Below, piece after piece: positions 15,938 through 24,518 of a stretch of 64,000 nt of DNA (the first letter of the stretch is position 1; each line of letters opens with the position of its first letter). The DNA lies in contig NZ_LMGI01000003.1 of the NCBI RefSeq assembly GCF_001427105.1, forward strand, positions 1-64,000. Reading direction: 5' to 3'. The position numbers were made by a program, and so were the translations under genes. The notes below the pieces were generated by a model. It was not told the DNA's origin, made no database searches, and saw only the letters and a program-made list of their open reading frames with translations. Source of the DNA: Sphingopyxis sp. Root154. Its GTDB lineage: Bacteria; Pseudomonadota; Alphaproteobacteria; Sphingomonadales; Sphingomonadaceae.

Positions 15938-16581
15938 CCGTTGGCTGGGCGCGGGGCGCTGAGGAAGTCGGCGGCGTTGAAGCCTTCGGGCGCCGCGACC
16001 TCGACGATCGGGTCTTCGCGCGCATCATATTCCATCCGCAGCGCGCGGGTGATCACCGCGTGCATGTCGTAAAGACAGGTGATGTATGTGAATTCGAAAA
16101 TCTGCTCGTCGTTCCAGAATGTCTTGAGCTTATCGAAGACCTCAAGCGGAACGCGTCCGCCGGCCTGCGCGAGGCAGTCGGCATAGGCGAGCACGGTGCG
16201 CTCCTGCTCATTATAGCAGTCGGCGACCTGCCAGTGCGCGATGGCGGCGATCTTCTCCTCGCTGACGCCAAGACCGCGGAGCGACTTGCAATGCTGCGAG
16301 AAGACGAACTGGCTGCCCTTGACCCAGCCCGCACGCGTCTGGCCGAGCTCACGCAGCACCGGGTCGATCGTACGTGCAGGATTGCGATACACCGCGAAGC
16401 CTTTGACCGCATGTTCGAAGATGTCGGGCGACAGCGCAAACACCGTCCACCAGTCGCCGGGCGTGCCCGTCGCGGTGCCGGGTTCGGCGACGGGATCGCG
16501 CTCGCCGAACAGACGATTGTAATAGGCGAGGACGGTCTCGTCGGTGACTTCGGACCGGGGAACCTGGCGCAGAACTGGCAT
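15934..16581 (-). CDS. Carboxymuconolactone decarboxylase / AhpD-like family protein
   Basis: 215 aa from the ATG at 16581, with GGAG upstream. The AhpD-like helical core appears around residues 75-150: FSQHCKSLRGLGVSEEKIAAIAHW, but the second cysteine of the CxxC redox motif is missing (CKSL). This favours a decarboxylase or structural role over peroxidase-type chemistry. Related proteins of about this length occur in many sphingomonad catabolic clusters without assigned activity. It is coupled to the SMP-30 lactonase by a 4-nt overlap, and a lactone-decarboxylation step followed by hydrolysis would be a reasonable pair. Confidence 0.78.
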   Translation of the reverse strand: MPVLRQVPRSEVTDETVLAYYNRLFGERDPVAEPGTATGTPGDWWTVFALSPDIFEHAVKGFAVYRNPARTIDPVLRELGQTRAGWVKGSQFVFSQHCKSLRGLGVSEEKIAAIAHWQVADCYNEQERTVLAYADCLAQAGGRVPLEVFDKLKTFWNDEQIFEFTYITCLYDMHAVITRALRMEYDAREDPIVEVAAPEGFNAADFLSAPRPANG

Positions 16582-16591
16582 GGCTAACTCC

Positions 16592-16987
16592 TCAGGCGTT
16601 CGCGAATTTGCGGAATTCGGCAACATGCGCGCTGTCAAAATATTCGTCGAGCCGCGTGATCTTGCCGTCCACGACCTTGCAGATGATCGCGCAGGGCAGA
16701 CGGACCGCGCCGTCGTCGTGGACGCGCTTGCCCTTCAGCACATGTTGCTGGACGAAGCCGCCGGGAAAGGTGGTGAGCTGGCGCTCGGCATATTCGCGAT
16801 CCTTGATCCGGGCGACCATGCCGGTCAGCGTCTGTGCGGTCTGCGCCGGGGTGACGATCAGCTCGTCGGTGTTGTGCCAGATCTCGGCATCGGGGGTGAA
16901 GCTGCCCTGCATCGTCTCGATGTCGCCCGCCTCGATCGCGTCGAAAAAGCGCTGCGCCATTGCGCGGATATCGTCCTGCTCTGCCAT
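16592..16987 (-). CDS. NTF2-like (SnoaL-type) small protein
   Basis: 131 aa with a cystatin-like alpha+beta cone. AQRFFDAIEAGDIETMQGSF and the DAEIWHN segment are typical of SnoaL/ketosteroid-isomerase-like proteins, as is the closing GKITRLDEYFDS. Members are isomerases, cyclases, dehydratases or ligand-binding proteins acting on small hydrophobic compounds. Two ATGs are in tandem (16990 and 16987); AAGGAG is 6 nt from the second, which I use. It is flanked by an SDR and the decarboxylase-like gene in the same operon. No catalytic assignment can be made from sequence. Confidence 0.78.
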   Translation of the reverse strand: MAEQDDIRAMAQRFFDAIEAGDIETMQGSFTPDAEIWHNTDELIVTPAQTAQTLTGMVARIKDREYAERQLTTFPGGFVQQHVLKGKRVHDDGAVRLPCAIICKVVDGKITRLDEYFDSAHVAEFRKFANA

Positions 16988-16997
16988 CATAGTCTCC

Positions 16998-17885
16998 TTA
17001 TGCTTTGGCGCCGAACATGCGGCCGCCGTTCGCGGCGATCAGCCCGTCGATGTCGTCGCCCTTGTACGCGGGATCGGCCGACGGGCCGAAAGACGACAGC
17101 ATGTCCTGCGTCACCAGCTCGGCCATCGCCTTCCATTCGGGATGGGTGAAAATCCAATATTCGCCGGCCTCGATCGCCTCGACAACGCGCGCGCCGATCT
17201 TGCCCGGTGACATCCCGCCCGCGAGCACGCCCTGCATCGCCTGGCTCGTCGCGGCCGCTTGGCCGGCCTCGACCTCTACCGGGCGCAGGTCGCGCGTCGT
17301 CTCGACGATCCGCGTCGCCGACATGCCGGGCATCAGCACCGAGATGTCGACGCAGGTCCCGGCAAGTTCGTTGCGCAGCGCCATCGCGATGCCGAGCGTC
17401 GCATATTTGGAGCTGATGTACGCGACCGAGATCGGCGGCGGCACGATCGCGACCATCGACGCGGTGAAAATGAGATGGCTGGCTTCGCCCGACGCCTTCA
17501 TGTCGCCGAGGAAGGTGCGGCAGGCGTAGAGATGCGCATGCGCGTTGACCGCATAGTTCCAGCGCCACACGTCGGTGTCATATTGCTCGAACGGGCCCGA
17601 CCCGCCGCCGACCCCCGCGTTGCTGAACAGGATGCGCACGGGTCCGAAGGCTCGCGCCTGTTCTCCCGCAGCTGCCCAGCTGTCCTCGCTGGTCACGTCG
17701 AGCTGGAGACCGAGGGCGTTGGCGCCTTCGTCGCGCAGGGCTTCGGCCGCGCCATCGGCACCTGCGCCATCGATATCGGCGAGGATTACCGACGCACCTT
17801 TGGCGGTGAGTGCCCTCGCGGTAGCGAACCCGAGCCCGCTCGCGCCGCCGGTGATGAAGGCGGTCTTGCCCGCGATCTTGGTCAT
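16998..17885 (-). CDS. Short-chain dehydrogenase/reductase
   Basis: 295 aa from the ATG at 17885, which overlaps the MFS stop (17882-17885). The nucleotide loop is ITGGASGLG (about residues 11-19), DxD-type acid ILADIDGAG suggests NAD(H), the NAG motif reads FSNAGVGGG, and the catalytic Ser/Tyr/Lys are in TASMVAIVPPP and YISSKYA. SDRs oxidise or reduce alcohols and ketones. The C-terminal extension past 240 (IEAGEYWIFTHPEWK) is common in a subgroup of sphingomonad and mycobacterial SDRs. Second gene of the seven-gene operon. Confidence 0.88.
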   Translation of the reverse strand: MTKIAGKTAFITGGASGLGFATARALTAKGASVILADIDGAGADGAAEALRDEGANALGLQLDVTSEDSWAAAGEQARAFGPVRILFSNAGVGGGSGPFEQYDTDVWRWNYAVNAHAHLYACRTFLGDMKASGEASHLIFTASMVAIVPPPISVAYISSKYATLGIAMALRNELAGTCVDISVLMPGMSATRIVETTRDLRPVEVEAGQAAATSQAMQGVLAGGMSPGKIGARVVEAIEAGEYWIFTHPEWKAMAELVTQDMLSSFGPSADPAYKGDDIDGLIAANGGRMFGAKA

Positions 17886-19177
17886 TCGGCGAAATCCTTT
17901 TCGAGATAGCGCGTCATACGGAACTGCGCGATGCCCGCCGCAGCAGCGAACGGCATCAGCGCCATCAGCGCCCACCTGAGACTATCGACGCCGTGCGCGT
18001 CCTTCAACGCATCGCTGACGATCCCGGCGAACAACGGGCCCAGGCCCAGGCCGACGATGTTGAACATCAGCATCAGCACCGCCGCGGCAGTCGCGCGGCT
18101 GCGCGGCGGGGTGAGGTTCTGCACCAGCGCGAGCGCCGGGGCGACATAGGCGGTGCACGCCGCCATCGGGACCAGCATCAACGCGAGCGAGAGCTGCCAT
18201 GTGTCGACGAGCAGCGCCGCGATGAAGGTCGGGATCAGCACCGCGGTCGCAAGCGCGGGTATGGTGCCGTATGCGCGCGCCGAAGTTCTGGCGCGGTGGC
18301 TGACGAGCCAGCCGCCGCCGAGGATGCCGATGCCGAAGGTGATGCCCGCGGCGGGGGCGAACCAGGTCGCCATCGCTTCCAGCGGCATCTTCTGCGTGCG
18401 CATCAGGAAGGCGGGAATCCAGTTGAGCATGCCATAGCTGACGAAGGCGGCAAGCCCGCTGCCGATCATCACCATGCGCAGCGACGGGCGGCGGATGAAC
18501 ATCGCGAGGCTCTGGCTGAACGGCAGCGCTTCATCGGCGGGCTTGTGGGTATCCATCGCCCCGCGCGCGGGTTCGCGGACGAGCCAGATCAGCAACGGTG
18601 CGACCAAAATGCCGACGAGGCCGATCACGACGAAGGCATTGCGCCAGCCGATATTCGCCGCGGCCCACGCGCCGAACGCCGCGCCGACGAAGACGCCGAA
18701 CGGGCCGTTGAGCGTGAAGATACCGATCGCGAGCGGGCGCTGCGCGGGCGGGTAATAGTCGGCGATGACCGATAGCGACGGCGCGGTGCCGCCCGCTTCG
18801 CCCGCGCCGACGCCGAAGCGCATCAGCGCGAGTTGCCAGAAATTCGATGCGAAGCCGCACGCGGCGGTGAAGCCGCTCCATACGACACACGCGATACCGA
18901 TCAGCTTCACGCGGTTCCAGCGGTCGGCGATCATCGCGACGGGAACCCCCATCGCGGCATAGAAAAGTGCGAAGGCGAGGCCGGTGAGCAGGCCGAACTG
19001 CGTGTCGCTGAAATCCATCTCTGCGCGGATCGGTTCGACGAGCACCGACAGAAGCTGGCGGTCGACGAAATTGATCGTGCCGACCACGAACAGCATCGCG
19101 AGCGCCACGTTGCGGCGCACCGCAAGGCCGCGGTCGGACGCTATGACGCCTCCATCGAGGGCAGTCGCCTCTGTCAT
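17882..19177 (-). CDS. MFS transporter, spinster-type
   Basis: 431 aa, 12 predicted membrane helices. The start is ATG 19177, preceded by GGAGAG; a longer frame to 19246 would cross operator E. NFVDRQLLSVLVEPI in helix 1 and ADRWNRVKLIG between helices 2 and 3 are typical of the spinster-like branch of the major facilitator superfamily, which is abundant in sphingomonad aromatic and steroid clusters. It would bring the substrate or an intermediate across the inner membrane, complementing the TonB receptor at 20896. It is the first gene of the operon with SDR, NTF2-like, decarboxylase-like, lactonase, GST and VOC genes. Confidence 0.88.
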   Translation of the reverse strand: MTEATALDGGVIASDRGLAVRRNVALAMLFVVGTINFVDRQLLSVLVEPIRAEMDFSDTQFGLLTGLAFALFYAAMGVPVAMIADRWNRVKLIGIACVVWSGFTAACGFASNFWQLALMRFGVGAGEAGGTAPSLSVIADYYPPAQRPLAIGIFTLNGPFGVFVGAAFGAWAAANIGWRNAFVVIGLVGILVAPLLIWLVREPARGAMDTHKPADEALPFSQSLAMFIRRPSLRMVMIGSGLAAFVSYGMLNWIPAFLMRTQKMPLEAMATWFAPAAGITFGIGILGGGWLVSHRARTSARAYGTIPALATAVLIPTFIAALLVDTWQLSLALMLVPMAACTAYVAPALALVQNLTPPRSRATAAAVLMLMFNIVGLGLGPLFAGIVSDALKDAHGVDSLRWALMALMPFAAAAGIAQFRMTRYLEKDFAE

Positions 19178-19219
19178 CACACTCTCCAAAAACGCACGAG
19201 TCTTCCCGTTCCAAAAAAT

Positions 19220-19235
19220 ACTTAGGTATTTAAGT
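19220..19235. promoter_or_regulatory. Cluster operator, site E (MFS operon / SDR)
   Basis: ACTTAG-GTAT-TTAAGT between the divergent MFS operon (ATG at 19177) and SDR (ATG at 19287). The outer four bases on each side, ACTT and AAGT, pair perfectly. Confidence 0.65.
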
Positions 19236-19286
19236 TTATCTGTCAATGTGCTTTACGGTAACGACAAGATCGACGGGAGAGAAGAG

Positions 19287-20054
19287 ATGGATATCAACGG
19301 CAAAACCGCCATCGTGACGGGCTCGGCGGGCGGCATCGGCCGCGCGACTGCGGTGATGCTCGCCACCCGCGGCGCGGCAGAGATCGCGCTCGTCGACGTC
19401 AACAAAGCGGGGCTCGCCGAGACCTCGCGGCTGGTCGAGGCCGAGGGGGCGCGGGCGAACATCCACACCCTCGACCTGTCAGATATTCCCGCGACCGAAG
19501 CGTGGTTCCGCGCGCATGGCGACGTCGACATCCTGCACAACAATGCCGGGGTCGTGTCGGGCCTGCCGCAATTTCCCGACGTCGATGCTGCGCGCATCCG
19601 CTGGATCATCGACGTCAACATCACCTCGCTCGTCGCGGCGACGCAGATTGCGGTGCAGGCGATGAAGAAGCGCGGCGGCGGGGTGATTGTCAACACCGTG
19701 TCGACGGTGGCGCTCGGCACGGGTTTCTATGACGCCATGTATGCGACGACCAAGGCGGCGGTGATGATGTTCACGCGCTGCTGCGCGCCGTTGAAGGACG
19801 AATGCAACGTTCGCGTTGCGGGCATGTTGCCGGGACTGGTCGATACGCCGATCCTCGATACGACAGGGGCGGGTGGCAAGTCCGAATGGATGGAGGCGGT
19901 GCTTGCGAACAATGAGGCGTGCAGACCCGAGGATATCGCCGGCGGCGTCGCCGCGCTGATCGAGGACGACAGCCTCGCGGGCGGCGACTGGGTTGCAGTG
20001 CGGCGGCTGGATGGCAAGGTCGAATACCAGTGGGGTCATGCTGACACCGTATGA
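19287..20054 (+). CDS. Short-chain dehydrogenase/reductase
   Basis: 255 aa classical SDR from the ATG at 19287, with GGGAGAGAAGAG upstream. Loop VTGSAGGIG (about 12-20), acid ALVDVNKAG for NAD preference, HNNAGVVSG, catalytic Ser in TVSTVALGTG and MYATTKAA with Tyr and Lys. GLVDTPILDTTGAGG follows, as in many hydroxyacyl-CoA or steroid-alcohol dehydrogenases. It is a single-gene plus-strand transcript under operator E, convergent with a GST gene 32 nt away. The alcohol or ketone substrate is not identifiable. Confidence 0.88.
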   Translation: MDINGKTAIVTGSAGGIGRATAVMLATRGAAEIALVDVNKAGLAETSRLVEAEGARANIHTLDLSDIPATEAWFRAHGDVDILHNNAGVVSGLPQFPDVDAARIRWIIDVNITSLVAATQIAVQAMKKRGGGVIVNTVSTVALGTGFYDAMYATTKAAVMMFTRCCAPLKDECNVRVAGMLPGLVDTPILDTTGAGGKSEWMEAVLANNEACRPEDIAGGVAALIEDDSLAGGDWVAVRRLDGKVEYQWGHADTV

Positions 20055-20086
20055 CCCCCTCCCGCTTGCGGGGAGGGGAGAAATGG

Positions 20087-20797
20087 TCACCGCGCCGGCG
20101 CTTCCAGCATATTCTTCCCAAACAAATTCGACCATTGCTCCTCGGTCAGCACCGGGCGCGCGCTCGACAGGTTCGCGGCGTTCTTGACGTCGGTCCCTGC
20201 GATCACGGCGGGACGCTCGCCGATGCGCGCGAACCAGTCGGCGACCGCGGGATAATCATCGAGCGTCAGCCCGATCGCGCGGATCGCGCGCGTCCACGGC
20301 CAGACCGCGATGTCGGCAATCGAATATTCCTCGGCCAGATAATCGGCTTCGCCGAGGCGGCCGTTGAGGACGTGGAGCAGCCGCAACGTCTCGTTGCGAT
20401 AGCGCTCGACCGGATAGCTCTGGCCCTCGGGCGCATAGCGGATGAAATGATGCGCCTGTCCCTGCATCGGGCCGAAACTCGCCATCTGCCACATCAGCCA
20501 TTGCTGCGCCTGGCTGCGGCGGCGCGGGCTCTGGGGAAGCAGCTGGCCGCTCTTCTCGGCCAGATAGAGCAGGATTGCACCGGACTCGAACACCGGCAAC
20601 GGCGCTCCGCCGCCGACCGGATCGTGATCGACGATCGCGGGCAGGCGGCCGTTGGGGTTGATACGGCGATATTCGGGGGTCAGATGGTCGCCCTCGAGCA
20701 TGTTCATCGCGAGCAGCTCATGCGGCAGCCCGACTTCTTCGAGCATGATCGAGACTTTGTGGCCGTTCGGCGTGGGCGTGAAATAGACGTCGATCAT
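20087..20797 (-). CDS. Glutathione S-transferase (YfcG/Nu-type)
   Basis: 236 aa. FTPTPNGHKVSIMLEE at the N terminus and RLPAIVDHD with the SGAILLYLAEKSG glutathione-binding segment define a YfcG/Ure2-like GST. The thiol-binding Asn/Thr (TPNG) replaces the classical Tyr or Ser, which favours disulfide reductase or thioether-cleaving activity. It lies 98 nt downstream of the TonB receptor on the same strand and is probably co-transcribed from site F. It is paralogous to the GSTs at 23790 and 24519; sphingomonads use related enzymes in ether cleavage of lignin dimers, though that use here is conjecture. Confidence 0.88.
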   Translation of the reverse strand: MIDVYFTPTPNGHKVSIMLEEVGLPHELLAMNMLEGDHLTPEYRRINPNGRLPAIVDHDPVGGGAPLPVFESGAILLYLAEKSGQLLPQSPRRRSQAQQWLMWQMASFGPMQGQAHHFIRYAPEGQSYPVERYRNETLRLLHVLNGRLGEADYLAEEYSIADIAVWPWTRAIRAIGLTLDDYPAVADWFARIGERPAVIAGTDVKNAANLSSARPVLTEEQWSNLFGKNMLEAPAR

Positions 20798-20895
20798 CGC
20801 GGTTCACCCCTTCAAACAGGTCACGACCGCGATCGCCGCTTCCCTGTCGAGGAAAGCTTCGATCGCGGCCGATCCCTGGGACATCGAATTCGAAC

Positions 20896-23160
20896 CTAGA
20901 ACTTGATCCCGGCCTCGACCGAAATATTGCGCGTGGGTTCGAGATAGAGGATCGCGCGCGGCGCCGCGGTGATCGGTGACGGCAGGTTGAATGCGCTGCC
21001 GATCGTTTTCTCGTTGGTCAGATTCTTGCCGACGAGTGCGACGTGCCAGCGGTCGTCCTGGTCGGCGAGTTGGACGCGAAGGTCGAGCTTCGCATAGCCG
21101 CCCTGGACACCGAAGATCGGGCTCTGATTGTCCGAGTTGAAATATTTCGACCGCGCCGACGCGACGCCGGTGATGTCGAATTTCAGATCGCTCGACAGGT
21201 CGAACCGCGCGTGTGCCGTCACGCTTCCCGTATATTTCGACGAATAGGCAACAGGGTAACCGGCCAGGTTATTGTTCGCGACGTGGTTCGGTTGCGTCCG
21301 ATCGGTCTGTGCGGGATTGCAAACCGACAACGGCTGGCTGGCGAGGCAAGCCGCGCCGGGATAGTTGTCATATTTGATATCGGAATAGGCGGCCGACGCG
21401 CTGATGTCGAAATTGGGGGTCGGAAAGATGCTGAGCGATCCTTCGAGGCCCTTCGACGTTGCCGCGGCGGCATTGCCGGTCAGATAGCTCGAGATTGCGG
21501 GCTGATACACCGAAACCTGAAGGTCCTTGAACTTGGTGTGATAGGCCGAGAGGTTAGCGACGACCTTGCCGTCGAACAGCGTCGATTTGATGCCGGCCTC
21601 GAAATTCTCCGACTGTTCGGGTTCGAAGCTGAAGGTCGCGCTGGTCGTGCCGAGCGTGTTCGAGACGAAGCCGCCCGATTTCGAGCCGCGGCCCCACGTC
21701 GCATAGACCATGATGCGCGGCGCGATGTCATATTGCAGCGTCACCGACGGATCGACATTGCCTTCGCTGATCGAACCCGTGGCGCTCGAGATCGGACGCA
21801 GCGCGAAGGGGCCATAGACGAGCCGCGAGGCGAAATCGCCGTCCTTCTTGGTGTGGCTGTAACGCAGGCTGCCGATCGCGCGGAACGCATCGCTGACGTT
21901 AAATGTCGCCTGGCCAAAGACCGACCAGGATTCGGCTTTCTGCCGGAAGAGGCTGTCGATGCGGCCGAAATAGTTGAGCGCCGCGATGTTGAAGCCCTGA
22001 AATTGCTCCAGCGTGTAATCGGACTTGTCGTAATAGGCGCCCGCGATGAATTCGAAGGTCTTGCCCGTCGGCGACAGGATACGGATTTCCTGCGAAATCT
22101 GGTCGAAGCGTTCGGGGAAGGCATTGTACACCGAATTGGGAACAACGGCGCCGCCGCTGTTCGGGATCGTCTGGTCGAACCCGTTGACGATCTTCGACTT
22201 GAACCAGCTGTAGCCGGTGACCGAAGTCAGCGTGAAGTCGCCGAGCGCGAGGTTGCCGACGCCCGAGATCATCACCGACTTGTTGTTGTTCCCCTCGTCG
22301 CCGAGTGCCGAGCGATCGAGGTAACGCGTGGTCTGCGGATCCTGGCCGCTGGTCAGCGGGCTCGACACGGTGATGCCGCCGATGACTTCGCGGTTTCCGT
22401 ACTCGACCTTCGCTGTGTAATCGAAATTGGCCGACGGCTCCCACTTCACGGTCAGGCGCAGCAGCTGCGACTTGATTTCGGGATCGTCGTGATCGGTCGC
22501 GCGGTTGTATATATAGCCGTCCTGATTGACGATCTTGTACGCAAAGCGCGCGCCGAGCGTGTCGCTGATCGGACCCGACAGATAGCCCGAGAAATCGGTG
22601 CCCTTGTGATCGAAGTTATAGATGCCCGTGATCGCGCCTTCGAAATCCTTCGTCGGACCCGCCGACACGACGCTGACGGCGCCCGCCGCGGTGTTCTTGC
22701 CGAACAGCGCGCCCTGCGGACCGCGCAGCACTTCGACGCGTGCGAGGTCGAAGAAGGGCGCCTGTGCCTGTCGGTTGCGGCCGGCGTAGATGCCGTCGAC
22801 ATAGAGCGACACCGACTGGTCGAAAGCGAAGTTCGCAGGCGGCGAGCCGAAGCCGCGGATATAGATGACGTCGTTGCCCGCGGTCGACTGGACGAACACG
22901 TTCGGCGTGTAGTTCATCACCGCCTTGATATCGCTCGTGTTGAACTCGGCGAGCTTGGCACCGCTGACGACTTCCATCGAAATCGGCACGTTTTGCAGAT
23001 TCTGCTCGCGCTTTTGGGCGGTGACGATGATTTCGTTTGCGTTGCTGTCGTCGACGTCCGCCGTGTCGGCGGGGGCTGCCTGCGCCATCGCCGGTGCGGC
23101 ATTGGCAAGCATCGCGATCGCCGCAACGCCGGACAGCAGGAACTGGTTATGCGCCTTCAT
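20896..23160 (-). CDS. TonB-dependent outer-membrane receptor
   Basis: 754 aa from the ATG at 23160, with GGGAGGGTGAAG upstream; a longer frame to 23376 crosses operator F. A signal peptide MKAHNQFLLSGVAAIAMLAN ends near AMAQA. The TonB box/plug entry reads NEIIVTAQKREQNLQNVP, then RGFGSPPANFAFDQSVSLYV and VEVLRGPQGALFGKNT, and the barrel ends in an aromatic residue (GIKF). It belongs to the receptor group that sphingomonads place in aromatic, steroid or terpenoid clusters, not the siderophore type. It should import the cluster's substrate into the periplasm. Confidence 0.92.
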   Translation of the reverse strand: MKAHNQFLLSGVAAIAMLANAAPAMAQAAPADTADVDDSNANEIIVTAQKREQNLQNVPISMEVVSGAKLAEFNTSDIKAVMNYTPNVFVQSTAGNDVIYIRGFGSPPANFAFDQSVSLYVDGIYAGRNRQAQAPFFDLARVEVLRGPQGALFGKNTAAGAVSVVSAGPTKDFEGAITGIYNFDHKGTDFSGYLSGPISDTLGARFAYKIVNQDGYIYNRATDHDDPEIKSQLLRLTVKWEPSANFDYTAKVEYGNREVIGGITVSSPLTSGQDPQTTRYLDRSALGDEGNNNKSVMISGVGNLALGDFTLTSVTGYSWFKSKIVNGFDQTIPNSGGAVVPNSVYNAFPERFDQISQEIRILSPTGKTFEFIAGAYYDKSDYTLEQFQGFNIAALNYFGRIDSLFRQKAESWSVFGQATFNVSDAFRAIGSLRYSHTKKDGDFASRLVYGPFALRPISSATGSISEGNVDPSVTLQYDIAPRIMVYATWGRGSKSGGFVSNTLGTTSATFSFEPEQSENFEAGIKSTLFDGKVVANLSAYHTKFKDLQVSVYQPAISSYLTGNAAAATSKGLEGSLSIFPTPNFDISASAAYSDIKYDNYPGAACLASQPLSVCNPAQTDRTQPNHVANNNLAGYPVAYSSKYTGSVTAHARFDLSSDLKFDITGVASARSKYFNSDNQSPIFGVQGGYAKLDLRVQLADQDDRWHVALVGKNLTNEKTIGSAFNLPSPITAAPRAILYLEPTRNISVEAGIKF

Positions 23161-23226
23161 CTTCACCCTCCCATAGAGCTTGTGTCGCGGTCCCGGAAAG
23201 CCTTCCGATCCGTCAATCTGATTGAC

Positions 23227-23242
23227 CCTTAGTATACTAATG
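23227..23242. promoter_or_regulatory. Cluster operator, site F (TonB receptor / DUF3237)
   Basis: CCTTAG-TATA-CTAATG between the divergent TonB receptor (ATG at 23160) and DUF3237 gene (ATG at 23282). The inner 12 bp (TTAGTATACTAA) are a perfect palindrome. Confidence 0.65.
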
Positions 23243-23281
23243 GTTTTATGCTTGTCCATAGGCAGGAAGAGGATTCGCATC

Positions 23282-23788
23282 ATGAACGAAGAAAATACGC
23301 AGACCGCCCCGGTCGCACTCGCGACGCGCCATCTGTGCACCGTCGAGTTTGAGGTGGGGGGCGGGATCATCGCCATCGGCGCGTCGCCCTTCGGCGATCA
23401 GCGGCTCGGTTACATCAGCGGCGGCCGTTTTTTTGGTCACCGTATCAACGGTATAGTCCTTTCGGGCGGCGGGAACTGGTCGCGCAGCGGCCGGCTCGGC
23501 GACGCGGCTTCGGTCGGTACGTTCGATGCCCGTGCGGTGTGGCAGACCGACGACGGCGAGCTCATCTATCTGAGCTACACCGGCCGCAACATCATTCCCG
23601 ACGATGTGCGCGCAACCTTTATCGATCCCGCCGTCCCCGACGCCGACCCGTCGCGATACTATCTGCGAATCGCGCCGGTGTTCGAAACCGCGAGCGCCAA
23701 ATATGGCTGGCTCAACGGCGTGCTCGCCGTCGGCGTCGGCGAACGCACCGATTTCGGGGTGCGCCATATCATCCACGAGGTGCTGTGA
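23282..23788 (+). CDS. DUF3237 domain protein
   Basis: 168 aa from the ATG at 23282. The DUF3237 hallmarks are present: an N-terminal strand with EVGGGIIAIG, a central LSGGGNWSR, DARAVWQTDDGELIYLSYTG, and the closing YYLRIAPVFETASAKYGWLN. The fold is a lipocalin-like beta-barrel that should bind a small ligand. Proteins of this family are common beside aromatic and terpenoid catabolic genes in actinobacteria and sphingomonads, but no reaction is established to my knowledge. It shares operator F with the receptor and is followed 1 nt later by a GST gene, so the two are a transcription unit. Confidence 0.85.
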   Translation: MNEENTQTAPVALATRHLCTVEFEVGGGIIAIGASPFGDQRLGYISGGRFFGHRINGIVLSGGGNWSRSGRLGDAASVGTFDARAVWQTDDGELIYLSYTGRNIIPDDVRATFIDPAVPDADPSRYYLRIAPVFETASAKYGWLNGVLAVGVGERTDFGVRHIIHEVL

Positions 23789-23789
23789 G

Positions 23790-24515
23790 ATGATCGACCT
23801 CCACTATTCGGCGACCCCGAACGGGCAGAAGATAGCGATCATGCTTGAGGAGATCGGCGCACCCCACCGTATCATCCCCTATGAGATTTTCGACGGCGAC
23901 CAGTTGACCGCCGCATTCGGGCGCATCAACCCGAACCACAAATTGCCCGCGATCGTCGATCAGAATCCGGCAGACGGAAGCGACCCGATCACCGTATTCG
24001 AGTCGGGCGCGATCCTGCAATATCTTGCGGAGAAGAGCGGGCGCTTCCTACCTGCATCGGGCGCGCCACGCGCGGCGACCTTGTCGTGGCTGACGTGGCA
24101 GGTGGCGGGACTCGGACCGATGGGCGGACAGGCGAGCCATTTCCTGCGCTATGCTCCGGCGGGACAGGATTATGCGGTCGAACGCTACACGAAGGAAGTC
24201 GCGCGCCTGCTGACCGTGCTCGAAAAGCGGCTGGAGAAGAGCGCCTATGTCGCGGGTGACGAGTATACGATTGCCGACATGGCGATCTGGCCGGGCCGCG
24301 CGTCGGCGTTCGTGATGGGGATGGGGCTGGACGATTGGCCCGCGATGCATGGCTGGTTCGAACGGATCCGCGAACGCCCGGCGGTGGCGCGTGCGATGGC
24401 GCGCAAGGATCTGAAGGCCCCGGCCAAATATGTCGGGCGACACCAAAAGCTCGACGACAAGCAATGGTCGAACATGTTCGGCGACGCCAACCACGCCGCG
24501 GTCGCGAAGGACTGA
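23790..24515 (+). CDS. Glutathione S-transferase (YfcG/Nu-type)
   Basis: 241 aa from the ATG at 23790; upstream continuation of the frame overlaps DUF3237 and is a shadow. YSATPNGQKIAIMLEE at the start, HKLPAIVDQN, and ESGAILQYLAEKSGRFLP mark the glutathione site; AGDEYTIADMAIWP is the helical N-cap motif. It is close in sequence to the GSTs at 20087 and 24519. The three probably arose by duplication and may act in succession on a glutathione adduct. Convergent with the next GST, only 3 nt between the stops. Confidence 0.88.
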   Translation: MIDLHYSATPNGQKIAIMLEEIGAPHRIIPYEIFDGDQLTAAFGRINPNHKLPAIVDQNPADGSDPITVFESGAILQYLAEKSGRFLPASGAPRAATLSWLTWQVAGLGPMGGQASHFLRYAPAGQDYAVERYTKEVARLLTVLEKRLEKSAYVAGDEYTIADMAIWPGRASAFVMGMGLDDWPAMHGWFERIRERPAVARAMARKDLKAPAKYVGRHQKLDDKQWSNMFGDANHAAVAKD

Positions 24516-24518
24516 ACG

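Noticed and set aside
20804..20884. A 26-codon minus-strand frame (MSQGSAAIEAFLDREAAIAV...) between the TonB receptor and a GST
   Set aside because: It starts 11 nt after the receptor stop but has no ribosome site and no recognisable family; it may be a gene remnant, but it is too short to call.
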